From the NCBI RefSeq assembly GCF_001186125.1, contig NW_014040370.1, positions 1 through 29,881 of the forward strand: DNA of 29,881 nucleotides. The letters run 5' to 3'. A program made the position numbers and the translations under genes. Below the pieces are notes generated by a model. That model ran no database searches. It was not told where the DNA came from and saw only the letters and a program-made list of their open reading frames with translations. Source of the stretch: Sphaeroforma arctica JP610. Taxonomy: Eukaryota; Opisthokonta; Ichthyosporea; Ichthyophonida. This document shows, piece after piece, positions 28,126 through 29,881 of this stretch (position 1 is its first letter; every line of letters starts with the position of its first letter).

Positions 28126-29639
28126 ATGATAAACATGGTAGACATTGTGAATGCACACACTGATGAAGAAACGTTGTTAATAAATGCGAATGATATTGAT
28201 TACATACCTATTACTTTACTTCCGAATCCACAAGACCAAAGATTGCATATATACATACAAATCAATGGCACCACATACAATGCACTAGTAGACTCAGGGG
28301 CACAGCGCTCTTGTATGAACCGAAGTGTAGTAACTGAACTATACTTATCTGTAAAAGCACAACCTGGATACATACAAATCGCACAATCAGATGCAAGAGT
28401 ACAACGCACAGGCTCCACAGAAGTATGTGATATAAACTACGGAGGCAGAAAAATATCAAACTGGTTCGAGGTACTTGACCTTCCAGACAAGAAATCACCA
28501 ATCCTATCAGGAATGGACATTCTACCATACTTGGGCATATACTTAGCAGGGATAATCATACCATTAATACCAACAGATGCCGAGTGGGAATCACTTCTTT
28601 TCAGAGAATCACTCTCAAAATTGTTAGAACAAAATGGTCAGATCCCACCAGATGTACACTGCAATCTACCAGGTTCAGTGGTAGATATACCAAGTCAGGA
28701 ATTCAAAGCCAAGAACATTCGTCATGCTAAAGTGAACTTTGTTCCACACAAATACATACCACGAACAGATGAAAATGTTCAGAAATGGGTCAGAGATGGA
28801 CACATATACAAAAGAACAACATCCACACAAGTAAACTTGCCACTACTATCCACAATAGGATTTGAACAGACAGGCCTATTAAAGAAGGTCCGCACATGTT
28901 TAGACTTACGAGAAGTAAATTATCAACATGAACAAGACAATTCGGTTTACCGAAGATAAAGGAAGTACTCCACAACCTACAAGGTGCGCATTTCTTTTCT
29001 AAATTGGACTTAACAGGCGGCTTCCACCACTTTAAAGTACATGAAAATAGCCAGCACTTCTTCACATTTTCATAGAGAGGGGCGCAAACCACATTCAAGT
29101 CAGCTCCATTTGGACTGCACTCACTAAGAGCACAATTCCAAAGGGTGATGGCCAACCTCCTCATTGATATTAAAGGGGTACAAGTATATGTAGATGACAT
29201 AGTCATCGCTAGCATAACGGAAGAGGAACACAAACAAACAGTATGTGAAGTCATCAAAAGACTTAATGCTGTCAACTTCAGACTAAATCACAACAAGTGT
29301 GCGTTTGCAGTCAAGACAGTCAATATATTAGGCGTCAAAGTAACTACCAAAGGGCTCAAAACAGACCCAGAGAAACAGAACCGCATGATTGACTGGCCTT
29401 TACCAAGAACCAAACGCGACTTACATCGAGCAGTCGGTCTAGCAAATTACATGCGAGACCACATACCTCAGTTTGCACACAGAACGAAACACTTCCGCAA
29501 TCTCATGAAAGGCAAAATGAATCAAAATATAGCCAATCTTTGGACACCAGAGCTCATTAAGCAATGGGAAGAACTCAAAGATGCCATTGCATGCTCAGCA
29601 ACTTTGGCGTACCCAGTAGATGGAGTACCGTTCCAGATC
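28126..29639 (+). pseudogene. Protease and reverse transcriptase, retroelement D
   Basis: The protease has ALVDSGAQRSC (DSG at 28291-28299) and SPILSGMDILPYLGIYLAG. RT follows with TCLDLREVNYQHEQD, FFSKLDLTGGFHHF, SAPFGLHSLRAQFQRVMANL and YVDDIVIA (YVDD at 29187-29198), then the Ty3-type connection with FRLNHNKCAFAVKTVNILGV. All expected landmarks are present in order; a few breaks. Confidence 0.9.
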
Positions 29640-29881
29640 ATGAACGATGCAAGTGACTATGGCATAGGAGGATGTCTATTCCAAATTGTAGATGGAGTCA
29701 GAAGAGATATACTCTATTTCTCAAAAGGTCTCAACCCTACACAACAAAGATATGGGACAAATACTAAGGAGTTGTTAGCACTCGTATACAGTCTGGAACA
29801 TTTTTCAGAATACATCAAAGGAGGCGATATAACATTGTGGACAGATTACAAAGCGTTATGCCAAATGAACAAGCAGCAAAC
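29640..29881 (+). pseudogene. RNase H start, retroelement D (cut by window end)
   Basis: DASDYGIGGCLFQIVDGVRR, LYFSKGLNPTQQRYGTNTKE, LLALVYSLEHFSEYIKGGDI and LWTDYKALCQMNKQQ give the N-terminal RNase H order (D of DAS, E of TKELLA, D of WTD). The region runs off the window. Confidence 0.85.

Larger units (their letters stand above)
26440..29881 (+). mobile_element. Retroelement D: Ty3/Gypsy chromovirus-type copy, continues past the window
   Basis: It has leader (26440-26765), gag, protease, RT and part of RNase H, all plus strand, truncated by the window edge. It is the least damaged copy here, with only a few breaks in the visible part, so it is probably the youngest. The 5' LTR limits are not defined. 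Sister to A and more distant from B/C/E; whether it also has the extra module and chromodomain lies outside the window. Confidence 0.9.

Noticed and set aside
1-29881. tRNA, rRNA and primer-binding-site search by eye
   Set aside because: No cloverleaf with a GGTTCGAATCC-like arm was found, and no convincing tRNA-complementary site after an LTR, because no 5' LTR is joined to its internal region in the window.

Overview
The window reads as eukaryotic, repeat-rich DNA. It has LTR retroelements in both orientations, solo or detached LTRs, AT-rich intergenic DNA with micro- and minisatellites, and one coding region split by five short GT-AG introns of 53-139 bp. There are no bacterial operons, ribosome binding sites, tRNA or rRNA genes. 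The species cannot be named from the sequence. Chromoviruses and Mutator-like elements are both very widespread, so they do not settle it. An assembly gap of Ns lies at 13476-13938.

Most of the window is made of Ty3/Gypsy (Metaviridae) fossils of one chromovirus-like family, in two subgroups. Copy A (1400-3165, minus) and copy D (26440 to the window end, plus) form one subgroup. Copy B (about 4195-10026, plus), copy C (12838-15902, plus) and copy E (19393-22170, minus) form the other. Pooling the copies, the family layout is gag with an unusual CX2CX6HX4C knuckle, aspartic protease (DSGA), reverse transcriptase (YVDD), RNase H, an extra 'LFAS...N' module, integrase with a GPY/F module, a C-terminal chromodomain, a G-rich polypurine tract, and LTRs of 324-335 bp with TGTA...TACA ends. 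B is the fullest copy but lacks its 5' end. D is the best preserved but runs off the edge. LTRs stand at 9701-10026, 12357-12689 (a solo LTR with a 4-bp target duplication), 19393-19716 and 22171-22505. A different, heavily deleted retroelement, F (17616-19392), has a canonical CCHC knuckle and its own version of the 'LFAS...N' module.

The clearest non-retroviral gene is at 23212-24621 (plus): six in-frame exons with the TSN...N motif, a SWIM zinc finger (CXCX9CXH), a basic RGRKRGRR stretch and a CCHC knuckle. This is the C-terminal order of Mutator-like (MULE) transposases. No DDE catalytic part is visible upstream, so it is either a 5'-truncated transposon or a MULE-derived host gene. A minus-strand ORF at 3168-3824 encodes a coiled-coil protein behind a TATA box. 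A weaker coding-like stretch lies at 16150-16482 (minus).

The spaces between carry unusual simple structures. These are seven perfect 28-bp repeats each holding the CRE/bZIP palindrome TGACGTCA (11939-12142), an interstitial TTTTAGGG telomere-like tract (11757-11787), an eight-unit CTGTGGC minisatellite followed by a large palindrome (17068-17335), MITE-like inverted repeats (10757-10906 and 24743-24845), and a tandemly duplicated TATA region ahead of copy D (26331-26436).
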